Source: CAHJXG01 sp965277495
Lineage (GTDB): Bacteria; Pseudomonadota; Alphaproteobacteria; Acetobacterales; Acetobacteraceae
NCBI GenBank assembly: GCA_965277495.1
Contig: OZ255824.1
Coordinates: 3,596,001 to 3,660,000, forward strand
DNA length: 64,000 nt
Reading direction: 5' to 3'
In this document: in pieces, positions 49,756-58,247 of the stretch
Layout: every line of letters starts with the position of its first letter
Position numbering within the stretch: position 1 is the stretch's first letter
Translations under genes and position numbers: made by a program
The notes under the pieces: generated by a model
What the model saw: the letters and a program-made list of their open reading frames with translations, nothing else
What the model was told of the DNA's origin: nothing
The model's database searches: none

Positions 49756-51024
49756 ATGACCGGCGCCGCAGCCATCCTCGCTCCCCTCGCCGCAGACCCG
49801 CCCCCGCGCGGCTTGTGCACGGATTGCGGCGTGTCCCGCAGCTCCACTCCAACCGACTGCGGCCGCGCCTGCCAGTTCATCGCCCCGGACTACGCCGGGT
49901 CTGAGGCACGCGTCCACGGCCGCGCCCGCGACCCTTCCCGGCCCGACGAGCAATTCTTCGGCCCATTCCGCCGCATGCTGCGCGCCTCGCTGACCTCGCC
50001 AAAGCCCGGCGCGCAATGGACCGGCATCACCACCCGCATCGCCGAGCGCCTGCTGGAAACCAAGGCGGTCGACGCCGTGCTGGCCATGGCGCCACATCCG
50101 GGCGACCCGTGGCGTCCCATGCCGGTGATTGTGACATCGGCCGCTGGCATGGCGCAGTGCCGGGGCATGCGGATGGGCTACGCGCCGCTGCTCGCCTTGC
50201 TGGAACCGGCGCGCCAGGCGGGACACCGCCGCATCGCCGTGATCGGCATCCCGTGCCAGGTCTATGCCCTGCGCGCCCTCGAGCAGCGCCTCGAGTTCGA
50301 GCGGATTTACGTCATTGGCACCCCCTGTTCCGACAACACGACGACCGAAAACTTCCATGCTTTTCTTGCATTGCTGGCCCAGAATCCCGCCGACATCACA
50401 TACTTGGAATTCAGGGCCGACTATCACGTCGAGCTGCGCTTCCGGGATGGCCGCTCCAGGACAATACCATTCCTGCAGTTGCCAATCAGTAAACTGCCCG
50501 CCGATTTCTTTCCGCTGACCTGCCGCACCTGCGTCGACTACACCAACGTGCTGGCCGACATCACCGTCGGCTACATGGCCGGCCAGGGCGAGCAATGGCT
50601 GCTGGTCCGCAACGCCCGTGGCGAGGAGCTGCTGGCGCTGCTGGGCGACGAGATCAGCACAAGCAGCCTAGGGAGCGCCGGCAAGCGGCAAGGCCCGGTG
50701 CGCGGCTTCATGAAGAACGTGGCACTGGCCGCCGGCGGCCTGCCGGTGCGCGGAATGCCGAACTGGCTGCGCCCCGTGGTCGGCTGGCTGATGCCGCGCA
50801 TCGGCCCGCGTGGGCTGGAGTTCGCCCGTGCCCGGGTCGAGATGAAGGCGGTCGAGACCGTGCTGCACCTCCGCCGCCAGCATCCCCGGCGGCTGCGCAG
50901 CATGGTGCCGCCGCATATTTGGGCGCTGGTCGCCCCCTATGGCCTGGCGCCCGCCCCAGACGAGCTGCCGCGGCCAACCGGAGACGCAACGCTGCCTACC
51001 CGTAAAAAGCTAAGCCCCAATTAG
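49756..51024 (+). CDS. bciB: 3,8-divinyl chlorophyllide 8-vinyl reductase, BciB type
   Basis: This 422-residue FrhB/FdhB-family flavo-iron-sulphur protein reduces the C8-vinyl group of divinyl chlorophyllide with ferredoxin in (bacterio)chlorophyll synthesis. It has GLCTDCG with Cys21/24, then Cys35 and Cys39 (CGRACQF), QWTGITTRIAERLLETKAVD, QCRGMRMGYAPLLALLEPA, IGIPCQVYALRALE, IGTPCSDNTTTENFHAFLAL and FPLTCRTCVDYTNVLADITV. ATG 49756 fits the family length; an upstream ATG at 49684 is less likely. No other bch gene is near. Confidence 0.87.
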   Translation: MTGAAAILAPLAADPPPRGLCTDCGVSRSSTPTDCGRACQFIAPDYAGSEARVHGRARDPSRPDEQFFGPFRRMLRASLTSPKPGAQWTGITTRIAERLLETKAVDAVLAMAPHPGDPWRPMPVIVTSAAGMAQCRGMRMGYAPLLALLEPARQAGHRRIAVIGIPCQVYALRALEQRLEFERIYVIGTPCSDNTTTENFHAFLALLAQNPADITYLEFRADYHVELRFRDGRSRTIPFLQLPISKLPADFFPLTCRTCVDYTNVLADITVGYMAGQGEQWLLVRNARGEELLALLGDEISTSSLGSAGKRQGPVRGFMKNVALAAGGLPVRGMPNWLRPVVGWLMPRIGPRGLEFARARVEMKAVETVLHLRRQHPRRLRSMVPPHIWALVAPYGLAPAPDELPRPTGDATLPTRKKLSPN

Positions 51025-51033
51025 GACTCCATC

Positions 51034-51912
51034 ATGCAGGAAGACGACCTTCGGGAAAGCAACAATATCGAGGATCGCCGCGGCAGCCCGGGGTTCAGCG
51101 GCGGCATCCGCACCGGCGGGCTCGGCATCGGCGCCATCGTCGCGTTGAGCCTGATCGGCTGGGCGCTCGGCATCAACCCGGCCGTGCTGATCAACGGCGC
51201 AGAACAGGTGACGGGCGGCGGACCAACGGTAAGCCAGAACGCTCCGGCGCGGCCCGGCGTTCAAGGGACGCCAACCGACCAGACGGGCCAGTTCGTCGCC
51301 CGCATCCTGGGCGAAACCGAGGACGTATGGTCCCAGGCGTTGCCGCGTGAGACCGGCGTGCAATACGTGCCGCCGACCTTGGTGCTGTTCTCCGGCGTCA
51401 CGCCCTCGGGCTGCGGCTCGGCCGAGTCGGCGATGGGGCCGTTCTATTGCCCGTTGGACCGCAAGCTATACCTGGACACCTCGTTCTTCCAGGACATGCA
51501 GCGCCGCATGGGCGGCGGCGGCGATTTCGCCTATGCCTACGTGATCGCGCATGAAGTCGGCCACCATGTGCAGAACCTGATGGGCCTGCTGCCGAAAGTG
51601 CAGGCGGCGGAGCGCCGGGCCGACGAGGCAACCGCCAACGACCTCTCGGTGCGGACCGAGCTGATGGCGGACTGCCTTGCCGGCGTATGGGCCAACCACA
51701 TGAACGAGCGCCACCACAATATCGACGAGAACGACCTGCAGCAGGCCGTCAGCACCGCGAGCGCGATCGGCGACGACCGCATCAGCCAGGCCTCCGGACG
51801 CGCCGTGGTGCGGGACAGCTTCACCCATGGCTCGTCGCAGCAACGGGTGCGCTGGCTCGGGACTGGGCTGCGGACCGGCACGATCGCCGGTTGCAACACG
51901 TTCCAGCAATAG
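51034..51912 (+). CDS. Neutral zinc metallopeptidase, YpfJ family
   Basis: This 292-residue protein has one membrane helix (about 26-47, LGIGAIVALSLIGWALGINP), a linker, and a metalloprotease domain with VIAHEVGHHVQNLMG (His173, Glu174, His177) and the third ligand region ELMADCLAGVWANHM. CPLDRKLYLDTSFF precedes the catalytic helix as in YpfJ. Periplasmic or external; substrate unknown. Confidence 0.88.
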   Translation: MQEDDLRESNNIEDRRGSPGFSGGIRTGGLGIGAIVALSLIGWALGINPAVLINGAEQVTGGGPTVSQNAPARPGVQGTPTDQTGQFVARILGETEDVWSQALPRETGVQYVPPTLVLFSGVTPSGCGSAESAMGPFYCPLDRKLYLDTSFFQDMQRRMGGGGDFAYAYVIAHEVGHHVQNLMGLLPKVQAAERRADEATANDLSVRTELMADCLAGVWANHMNERHHNIDENDLQQAVSTASAIGDDRISQASGRAVVRDSFTHGSSQQRVRWLGTGLRTGTIAGCNTFQQ

Positions 51913-52047
51913 GCCGGGCAAGCGTAATCCGGCCGGAAACAAGCGTGAGCAGCCCGGCACGGCGGCCAAGCGCGCCATGCCGGCCACCGCGAACGCGGGG
52001 CCAGGGTCCGGCAACCAAGGCCCGTCCAGACCTAATCCGAAGGCTCC

Positions 52048-52539
52048 ATGACCGTCTTCTTCACCGCCGACACCCATTTCGGCCACGGCGCCGCCCGCGC
52101 GTTCCACCACCGCCCATTCGTGACCACAGCCGAGATGGACGCGGCAATGGTCCAACGCTGGAACGCGGCCGTCGCGCCGGATGACGAGGTGTGGCATCTC
52201 GGCGACTTCGCGGTCCGCCACCCGGCGCCGGGTGCGTTGCTCGAAGGGCTGCACGGACGCAAGCACCTGATCACCGGCAACAACGACCCCGACGCAATCC
52301 AAGCCCTGCCTGGCTGGACCGGCGTCGCGCCCTATATGGAGCTGCAGGTGGACGGCGCATTGCTGGTGCTGTGCCACTACGCCTTCCGCACCTGGCGCGA
52401 CATGACCAAGGGCGCCATCAACCTGCATGGCCACAGCCATGGCCGGCTGCGTCGGCAGGCGCGGCAATTCGACGTCGGTGTGGACGTATGGGACTTCCGC
52501 CCCGTCACGCTCGCCGACCTTAAGGGAGCACGACGCTGA
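52048..52539 (+). CDS. Metallophosphoesterase
   Basis: This 163-residue calcineurin-like phosphoesterase contains the metal motifs FTADTHFGH (D-x-H, about 6-14), VWHLGDF (GD, about 47-53), ITGNND (GN, about 74-79), CHYAFRTW and LHGHSHG (GHxH, about 133-139). It is a single-domain short form; substrate unknown, nucleotides and phosphodiesters being usual. Confidence 0.88.
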   Translation: MTVFFTADTHFGHGAARAFHHRPFVTTAEMDAAMVQRWNAAVAPDDEVWHLGDFAVRHPAPGALLEGLHGRKHLITGNNDPDAIQALPGWTGVAPYMELQVDGALLVLCHYAFRTWRDMTKGAINLHGHSHGRLRRQARQFDVGVDVWDFRPVTLADLKGARR

Positions 52540-54308
52540 CCGTTTTCACCACCACGAAGCCGAGGCTGTCCGCATTGCGCCTGCTGCTGCCGTTCCTGCG
52601 CCCCTACGCCGGGCGCGCGGTGGCGGCGGCGGTGGCGCTCGCCTTGGCGGCGGGTCTTGTGCTGCTGCTGGGGCAGGGGGTGCGGCGGCTGATCGACGTC
52701 GGCTTCGCGTCCGGCGGCGCCGCGCACCTGAACCAGGCTGCGGCGGTCATGTTCGCAGTGGTGGCGGCGCTCGGCGTGTCCACCGCGGCGCGCTTCTATC
52801 TGATGGCCTGGCTCGGCGAGCGCGTGGCGGCCGACCTGCGCGCCGCGCTGTTCGCCCAGGTGCTGCGCCTGTCGCCGGTGTTCTTCGAGACCATGCGCAC
52901 CGGCGACGTGCTCACCCGGCTCACCACCGACACGGCGCAGCTCCAGGGGCTGATCGGCTCCGCGGTGTCGCAATGGCTGCGCAGCGCCGTCATCGCCGCC
53001 GGCGCCATGGTGATGCTCGTCGTGACCAGCGCGAAGCTCGCCATGCTGGTGGTCGCCGTCGTGCCGCTGGTCGTGCTGCCGCTGGTGCTGTTCGGACGGC
53101 GCGAACGCAAGCTGGCACGCAGCGCGCAGGACCGCATCGCCGACCTGGGCGCCTACGCCGAGGAGACCGTGAACGCGCTCCGCACCGTGCAGGCCTTCAC
53201 CCACGAGGCGGTGGACCGCGCGCGGTTCGGCGCACGCGTCGAGGACAGCATCGGTGCCGCCCTGCGCCGCGCCTGGATGCGCGCGATGCTGATCATGTCG
53301 GTGATCCTGCTCGGTTTTGGCGCCATCACCCTCAGCCTATGGGTCGGCGGGCTCGAGGTCGTGCACGGACGCATGACCGGCGGCGAGCTGTCGGCGTTCG
53401 TGTTCTACGCGATCCTGGTGGCCACCAGCGTCACGGCGATGAGCGAGCTTTGGGGCGAGGTGCAGCGTGCCGCCGGGTCCGCCGACCGCATTTCCGAGCT
53501 GCTGGCCGAGCTTCCCGTCATCGCCGCCCCCGCGCATCCGGCGCCGCTGCCGCTGTCGACGCCCGAGCGCCCGTCGGGGCTGGTGCAGTTTGACGCGGTG
53601 TCGTTCCGGTATCCTTCCCGGCCCGACACCTCGGCGCTGGACGGATTTTCCCTGCGGGTCGAACCCGGCGAGACCGTGGCGCTGGTGGGGCCGAGCGGCG
53701 CGGGCAAGACGACGGTGTTCCAAATGCTGCTGCGTTTCTACGACCCGGCGGACGGGCGCGTGCTGCTGGACGGCGTCGACGTGCGCGATGCGGACCCCGA
53801 GGGCGTGCGCGCCCGCATCGGCCTGGTGTCGCAGGACCCGGTGATCTTCGGCGCCAACGTATGGGACAACATCCGCTATGGCCGTCCCGACGCATCGGAC
53901 GCCGACGTGCGCGCAGCGGCCCGGGCGGCGGCGGCCGGGTTCCTGGACGACCTGCCGCAGGGTTTCGATACCTTCTTGGGCGAACGCGGCGTGCGCCTTT
54001 CGGGTGGTCAGCGTCAGCGGGTGGCCATCGCCCGCGCCATCCTGCGCGACGCGCCGGTGCTTCTGCTCGACGAGGCGACGAGCGCGCTGGACGCCGAGAG
54101 CGAAGCGGCGGTGCAGCACGCCCTTGCCGTGCTGGCGCAGGGCCGCACGACGCTGGTGATCGCGCATCGGCTGGCGACGGTGCGCCGGGCGGACCGCATC
54201 ATCGTCATGGATGCCGGCCGTGTCGTGGCGACCGGGCCGCATGACGCGCTGGTGCGGCAGGGCGGGCTGTATGCGCGCCTGGCGGAGTTGCAGTTCGCGG
54301 CGGCTTGA
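52536..54308 (+). CDS. ABC transporter, MsbA-like half-exporter
   Basis: This fused permease-ATPase has six membrane helices (about 1-320) and a nucleotide-binding domain (about 345-585). It has Walker A VALVGPSGAGKTTVFQMLL, the Q-loop SQDPVIFGANVWDNIRYG, signature LSGGQRQRVAIARAIL, Walker B VLLLDEATSALD and the H-loop IAHRLATVRRADRI. I give CTG 52536 as start: GGGAG lies seven bases upstream and the codon overlaps the previous stop (CTGA). The first conventional codon is TTG 52575, which has no ribosome site. Substrate probably lipid, glycolipid or peptide. Confidence 0.85.
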   Translation: MTVFTTTKPRLSALRLLLPFLRPYAGRAVAAAVALALAAGLVLLLGQGVRRLIDVGFASGGAAHLNQAAAVMFAVVAALGVSTAARFYLMAWLGERVAADLRAALFAQVLRLSPVFFETMRTGDVLTRLTTDTAQLQGLIGSAVSQWLRSAVIAAGAMVMLVVTSAKLAMLVVAVVPLVVLPLVLFGRRERKLARSAQDRIADLGAYAEETVNALRTVQAFTHEAVDRARFGARVEDSIGAALRRAWMRAMLIMSVILLGFGAITLSLWVGGLEVVHGRMTGGELSAFVFYAILVATSVTAMSELWGEVQRAAGSADRISELLAELPVIAAPAHPAPLPLSTPERPSGLVQFDAVSFRYPSRPDTSALDGFSLRVEPGETVALVGPSGAGKTTVFQMLLRFYDPADGRVLLDGVDVRDADPEGVRARIGLVSQDPVIFGANVWDNIRYGRPDASDADVRAAARAAAAGFLDDLPQGFDTFLGERGVRLSGGQRQRVAIARAILRDAPVLLLDEATSALDAESEAAVQHALAVLAQGRTTLVIAHRLATVRRADRIIVMDAGRVVATGPHDALVRQGGLYARLAELQFAAA

Positions 54309-54514
54309 CAAGGCCGGACCGTTGCCATGTTGCGCAGCCTGGCGGTTGCATAAGACAACATTCTTGATTCTTGCAGGCTCATGCGCGGTCATGCGCCTGA
54401 ATGAGCCCGGCGAATGAATGCGGCTCGCGCGGCGGTTGTGAACTGTGCCATCCCGGCGGCGGCCGGTGCCTGCGTGCCCCGGCAGCAAGCTATGCAAAGG
54501 AGTAGCCGGCGACC
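54309..54514 (+). other. Intergenic region with inverted repeat
   Basis: No gene in 206 bases. GGCTCAT (54376-54382) and ATGAGCC (54401-54407) form a seven-base inverted repeat flanking two ATGCGC direct repeats. AAAGGAG near 54497 serves the next gene. Confidence 0.35.
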
Positions 54515-55960
54515 ATGAGCACAACTCCCTTCAAACTGGGCGGATACTTCAACGGCCCAAATCCAGGCGATCCCGCTGCGAATGCCCTCTTTCAGTCGGA
54601 AATCACCAGCTTCACCCAACTGATGGGCGCGGCGCCGCAGTTCATCGACACCTACGTCAATCAATCCGATCCCATAAGCAGTTGGGCCGCCGACGCGAGC
54701 TGGCAGGCTTGGGCGCATGTGCAATCCCCGTTGTCGAAGGGCGCCGCTCCGGTGATCGCCATGCCCATGACCTCGTCCGGAAACGGCGGCATGTCGGCGG
54801 ACCAGCAATACCAGGCGTTCGCATCCGGACGATTCGACGGCGCGATCCAGGGCATGGTTCAGGCCTGGGCGGCTCAGGGCTTCACCACCCAGTACTGGCG
54901 TCCGGGCTGGGAAATGAACATCCCCTCCATGCCGTCCTATGCCGGCGGCGATAGCCAAACCCAGGCGGACTGGGTTGCCGCATTCCAGCATATCTCCGCG
55001 GTGCTGCACCAAGCCGGGCAGGCAAACGGGGTCAACGCCCAAGTGGTCTGGAGCCCCAGTGCCACCAACTACGACACCCTGGGCGTGCTCAAAAACCTTT
55101 ATCCCGGCAACGGTTCGGTGGACATCATCGGCGCCGATGCCTACGCCGACATGTATCCGTATAATCCGCTGTACGACTGGGACAAGAACGACGGCACGGT
55201 CGACAGCAGCCTTAACCAATGGATGGCCGACCCGGTAAACCGCCTGCACTACTGGAGCTACCCGGCCGCCACGCCCTATGCCCTCGACGGCAGCGGCGGC
55301 CACAACATGAGCCTGCAAACTTTGCTCGACTTCGCCAAAGCCCAGGGCAAGCCGTTCGCCATTCCCGAGACTGGCGCCGGCTCCTCCAACGGTGGGCAGG
55401 ATGTGTCGGATGAAGCAGCGTTCCCCGGCTGGCTTGCTCAAACGCTCGCAGCGTCTGGCGCCAACATCGCCTTCGTGAACCTCTGGGACGCTAATGCCAG
55501 CGGGAACTTCGATTTCTCCTCGCCGTCTGCCAACAAGCCCGGCGAGGCAGCAGCCTGGGCCAAAAGCTTCGGAACGACCGGCACGACCGTGGCGGCCTCA
55601 CCGACCATACCGGCTGCCGCTGGGTCCAGTACAGCGCCAGACACTCTCACGCTCACTGTCTCCGAGGACGCATGGCAGGGCGACGCGCAATTCATCGTCT
55701 CGGTGGATGGCAAGCAGGCCGGCGGCGTCAATACTGCGACGGCGCTGCACGCGGCTGGGCAAAGCCAGGATTTCACTTTTGGCGATTTCTGGGGCGCCGG
55801 GCCGCACAACGTTTCCGTAAGTTTCCTGAATGACGCTTATGGCGGCACTCCGCAAGCCGACCGCAACCTGTATGTCGGCGGCGCAACCTTCGATGGTCAC
55901 GTCAATGCCGCAGCCTTGACGTTCCTGTCCTCCGGGACTCAATCTCTCGTGGCGTCATAA
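54515..55960 (+). CDS. GH26-like glycosidase with C-terminal carbohydrate-binding module
   Basis: This 481-residue protein has a TIM-barrel domain (about 5-350). The putative acid/base is in QYWRPGWEMNIPSMP (Glu133) and the nucleophile in FAIPETGAGSS (Glu285), the pattern of GH26 mannanases/xylanases. A Ser/Thr/Pro-Ala linker is at about 355-380. A CBM60/36-like domain follows (TLTVSEDAWQGDAQFIVSVD, QSQDFTFGDFWGAG, FLNDAYGGTPQADRNLYVGG). It lacks a Sec signal, as is common for type I-secreted proteins with such modules; the ABC exporter next door is a possible partner. Substrate not deducible. Confidence 0.7.
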   Translation: MSTTPFKLGGYFNGPNPGDPAANALFQSEITSFTQLMGAAPQFIDTYVNQSDPISSWAADASWQAWAHVQSPLSKGAAPVIAMPMTSSGNGGMSADQQYQAFASGRFDGAIQGMVQAWAAQGFTTQYWRPGWEMNIPSMPSYAGGDSQTQADWVAAFQHISAVLHQAGQANGVNAQVVWSPSATNYDTLGVLKNLYPGNGSVDIIGADAYADMYPYNPLYDWDKNDGTVDSSLNQWMADPVNRLHYWSYPAATPYALDGSGGHNMSLQTLLDFAKAQGKPFAIPETGAGSSNGGQDVSDEAAFPGWLAQTLAASGANIAFVNLWDANASGNFDFSSPSANKPGEAAAWAKSFGTTGTTVAASPTIPAAAGSSTAPDTLTLTVSEDAWQGDAQFIVSVDGKQAGGVNTATALHAAGQSQDFTFGDFWGAGPHNVSVSFLNDAYGGTPQADRNLYVGGATFDGHVNAAALTFLSSGTQSLVAS

Positions 55961-55973
55961 TTCATCGGCTGCA

Positions 55974-57011
55974 ATGCCGTGTTCATCTGGGGCCTCGGGC
56001 GGTCCCAGATGCGTGCAGCAGCGGCATTCACGCAAAGCGGTAACTTGCCGTTATAACCAGTTGCGGCTAGGACATAACGGCGAGTCCGATCGATCAACAA
56101 AATCCGACACGCTTCGAGGCATTCACCCGAGCCGGAGCTGTGCCACCCTGCCTGAAATACCCTATTTGTTTTTGCTCCCAGGCATGGGCGGCTATGATCC
56201 AAAGCTCATTGAGATTGGCCTTGCCTGCCGGGAAGCCGTGCAGCCAATCAAGATCTCCTATCCACCCTGGAGGACTCAGCTCGGCAATCCCGCGTTCGAT
56301 TTCGACGCCCTGGTCAGCGATGTCACCGCACAGGTTCTGTCGCACGCCTCATCGGACGCGATCATGCTCGCGGGCTACTCGTTTGGCGGCATTGTTGCCT
56401 TCGTGGTCGCGGCGCGCCTGTGGAAGGCCGGGCGTCCCGTGCGGTTCCTCGGGTTTTTGGACACCGAAGTGCAGCCCGGGGTCGATTTCGCCACCGGCGT
56501 GCCCTATCCACCGATGACGCGGCGGCGCGAATTCACCGGCTTTGCCGCGGCTCTGCGGCGCGGGGACGCATCGGGAAAGCTGGCCTTTGTGGTGGCTCGC
56601 GAACTGAGCAAGCCGCGGTGGAAGCGGGTGCTTCGAGTGCTTGCCCGCATCCCGCCGGAACGGCTGCGCGGAGATTTCATGACCTTTCTCGACCGCGACC
56701 TGTTGTCGTGGCATATCCAGCCGATGCTGCGCCAATGGGCAGCCCTCCGCAAAACACTGCCGCCGCTTCCCGTGCCCACGTTCTTGTTCCGCACGGACCA
56801 TCATCATGCGCAAGCCCCGCAGCATCTCGGCTGGGAGCGTTATTGCCCGGAGCTGACGATCCTCAGGGTCCCCGGCACGCATAACGGCATGCTCGAGGGT
56901 TCTAATCTGCCTACGGTGTGCGCCATCTTCAACAAAACCATCTCATACGCGCTTCAGGCGAGCTCAAGCGACGGCAAAAATTCCAATTTTCCGCAACGGG
57001 ACACAGCATGA
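55974..57011 (+). CDS. Alpha/beta-hydrolase thioesterase-like protein
   Basis: The recognisable part begins near 56150: EIPYLFLLPGMGGYDPKLIE, then AIMLAGYSFGGIVAFVVAAR (Ser nucleophile in GYSFGG), a lid region, and RVPGTHNGMLEGSN with the catalytic His. This is the layout of thioesterase domains (PF00975) linked to peptide/polyketide synthesis. ATG 55974 is the only nearby ATG and adds about 58 residues of doubtful sequence. No conventional start lies just before the domain, so the 5' end is uncertain. No NRPS or PKS gene is in the window. Confidence 0.65.
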   Translation: MPCSSGASGGPRCVQQRHSRKAVTCRYNQLRLGHNGESDRSTKSDTLRGIHPSRSCATLPEIPYLFLLPGMGGYDPKLIEIGLACREAVQPIKISYPPWRTQLGNPAFDFDALVSDVTAQVLSHASSDAIMLAGYSFGGIVAFVVAARLWKAGRPVRFLGFLDTEVQPGVDFATGVPYPPMTRRREFTGFAAALRRGDASGKLAFVVARELSKPRWKRVLRVLARIPPERLRGDFMTFLDRDLLSWHIQPMLRQWAALRKTLPPLPVPTFLFRTDHHHAQAPQHLGWERYCPELTILRVPGTHNGMLEGSNLPTVCAIFNKTISYALQASSSDGKNSNFPQRDTA

Positions 57012-57246
57012 GCCACTGCGGCGCGGGTGATCGAACAGCGCGATGCGGCAGCGTACCGCAGGCTTCACGCAATTGGTTGTAACCGCAGCCTGCCGGGTTT
57101 GGCCGCTTGCGGCTATCAACTCGTTCTAACCGCGTCCTCGACCTGGCTGGGTCGAGTGGTTTTGTTTTGCGACCCAGCCGCATCGGACAATGTAAGCCGC
57201 TCAGCCACCCGGCACGCCCGCTGGCCGGGCAACAAGGAGAGCGTGC
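57012..57246 (+). other. Intergenic region containing a terminator
   Basis: No gene in 235 bases. It contains the terminator at 57137-57169 and AAGGAG (57234-57239) as the ribosome site of the following GTG-start gene. Confidence 0.4.
57137..57169 (+). terminator. Rho-independent-like terminator after thioesterase
   Basis: The stem is CTCGAC/GTCGAG (57137-57142 and 57151-57156) around a CTGGCTGG loop, followed by TGGTTTTGTTTT (57157-57168). Ends the upstream plus-strand transcript before the GT2 gene. Confidence 0.65.
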
Positions 57247-58236
57247 GTGAACATCGAGCCGGCGCCAGCCGTCACCGTCGTCGTGCCCGTCTACAACAGC
57301 GCTCCCACCCTCGCTCGCGCCGTCCGCTCCGTGCTCGACCAGACCCTGCAGGCTTTCGAACTGCTGGTCGTCGACGATGGATCGACCGACGACAGCCTCG
57401 CCGTCGCCGAAGCCCTCGCCGCCACCGATCCGCGGATCACGGTGATTGCCCGGCCACAAAACTCAGGCAAGGCACGCGCCATGAACTATGCCGCCACCAT
57501 CGCGCGCGGCCGGTGGATCGCCGTACTTGACGCCGACGACTGCTATTTGCCGACCCGCCTCGCCACCCTGGTCGAGGCGGGCGAGGCGCACGGCGTCGAT
57601 CTGGTCGCCGACAACCAGCTCCATTCCGACAACGCCACCGGCATGGTGTTCCGCCAGGCTTTCACGGCGCCAGGGGCCGGAAGGCTGGTGGGCATCCCCG
57701 ACTTCATCGCCCATTCCGACCCGGCAGCCACCTTCGACTTCGGCATCCTCAAGCCGATGATTTCAGCGGAGTTCATTCGCCGCACCGGCCTCGCCTACCA
57801 TCCCGACGCGAAGCTCGCCGAGGACTTCTATTACCTCATGGAATTCTTCCAACTCGGCGGACGCGCCTGGCTGGCCCATGAGCCGCTCTATGAATGGACC
57901 CTGCCGTTCAGCCCGACCGCACGCCGCTGGACCGGAACCGGCGCCGGCGCCTGGCGCTACGACTACCGCAATGCATTGGAAACCAACCGGCACTTCCAGG
58001 ACAAGCTGCGCGATGCCGCACGGCCCGAACTGCTCAAGCTGCTGCGGCGGCGCGAGCGGGAATACATGGTGATGGTGCATTACCTCGATGCCCAACGCAT
58101 CCTGGCCGACACCGGCAGCCGCTCCAAGGCGCTGGCCATCATAATCTCGCATCCCAGCACCTGGCCCCTGCTGGCCCAGCGCATCGCCGGACGCGTGGCG
58201 CGCATCGCCGCCCGCACCCGCGCACCTGCCGCTTGA
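57247..58236 (+). CDS. GT2 family glycosyltransferase
   Basis: This 329-residue GT-A fold protein contains VTVVVPVYNSAPTLARAVRS (about 9-28), LLVVDDGSTDDSLAVAEALA, and WIAVLDADDCYLPTRLATL with the D-x-D (about 90-105). Later KLAEDFYYLMEFFQLGG carries the ED catalytic-base motif. No membrane helices. GTG start with AAGGAG. Stop is followed closely by the next glycosyltransferase-like gene, so a small operon. Confidence 0.9.
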   Translation: MNIEPAPAVTVVVPVYNSAPTLARAVRSVLDQTLQAFELLVVDDGSTDDSLAVAEALAATDPRITVIARPQNSGKARAMNYAATIARGRWIAVLDADDCYLPTRLATLVEAGEAHGVDLVADNQLHSDNATGMVFRQAFTAPGAGRLVGIPDFIAHSDPAATFDFGILKPMISAEFIRRTGLAYHPDAKLAEDFYYLMEFFQLGGRAWLAHEPLYEWTLPFSPTARRWTGTGAGAWRYDYRNALETNRHFQDKLRDAARPELLKLLRRREREYMVMVHYLDAQRILADTGSRSKALAIIISHPSTWPLLAQRIAGRVARIAARTRAPAA

Positions 58237-58247
58237 CGCCGATCCCG

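Noticed and set aside
56040..57085. Inverted repeats flanking the thioesterase gene (a possible mobile element)
   Set aside because: Only about 14 of 19 positions pair, no target duplication and no transposase.
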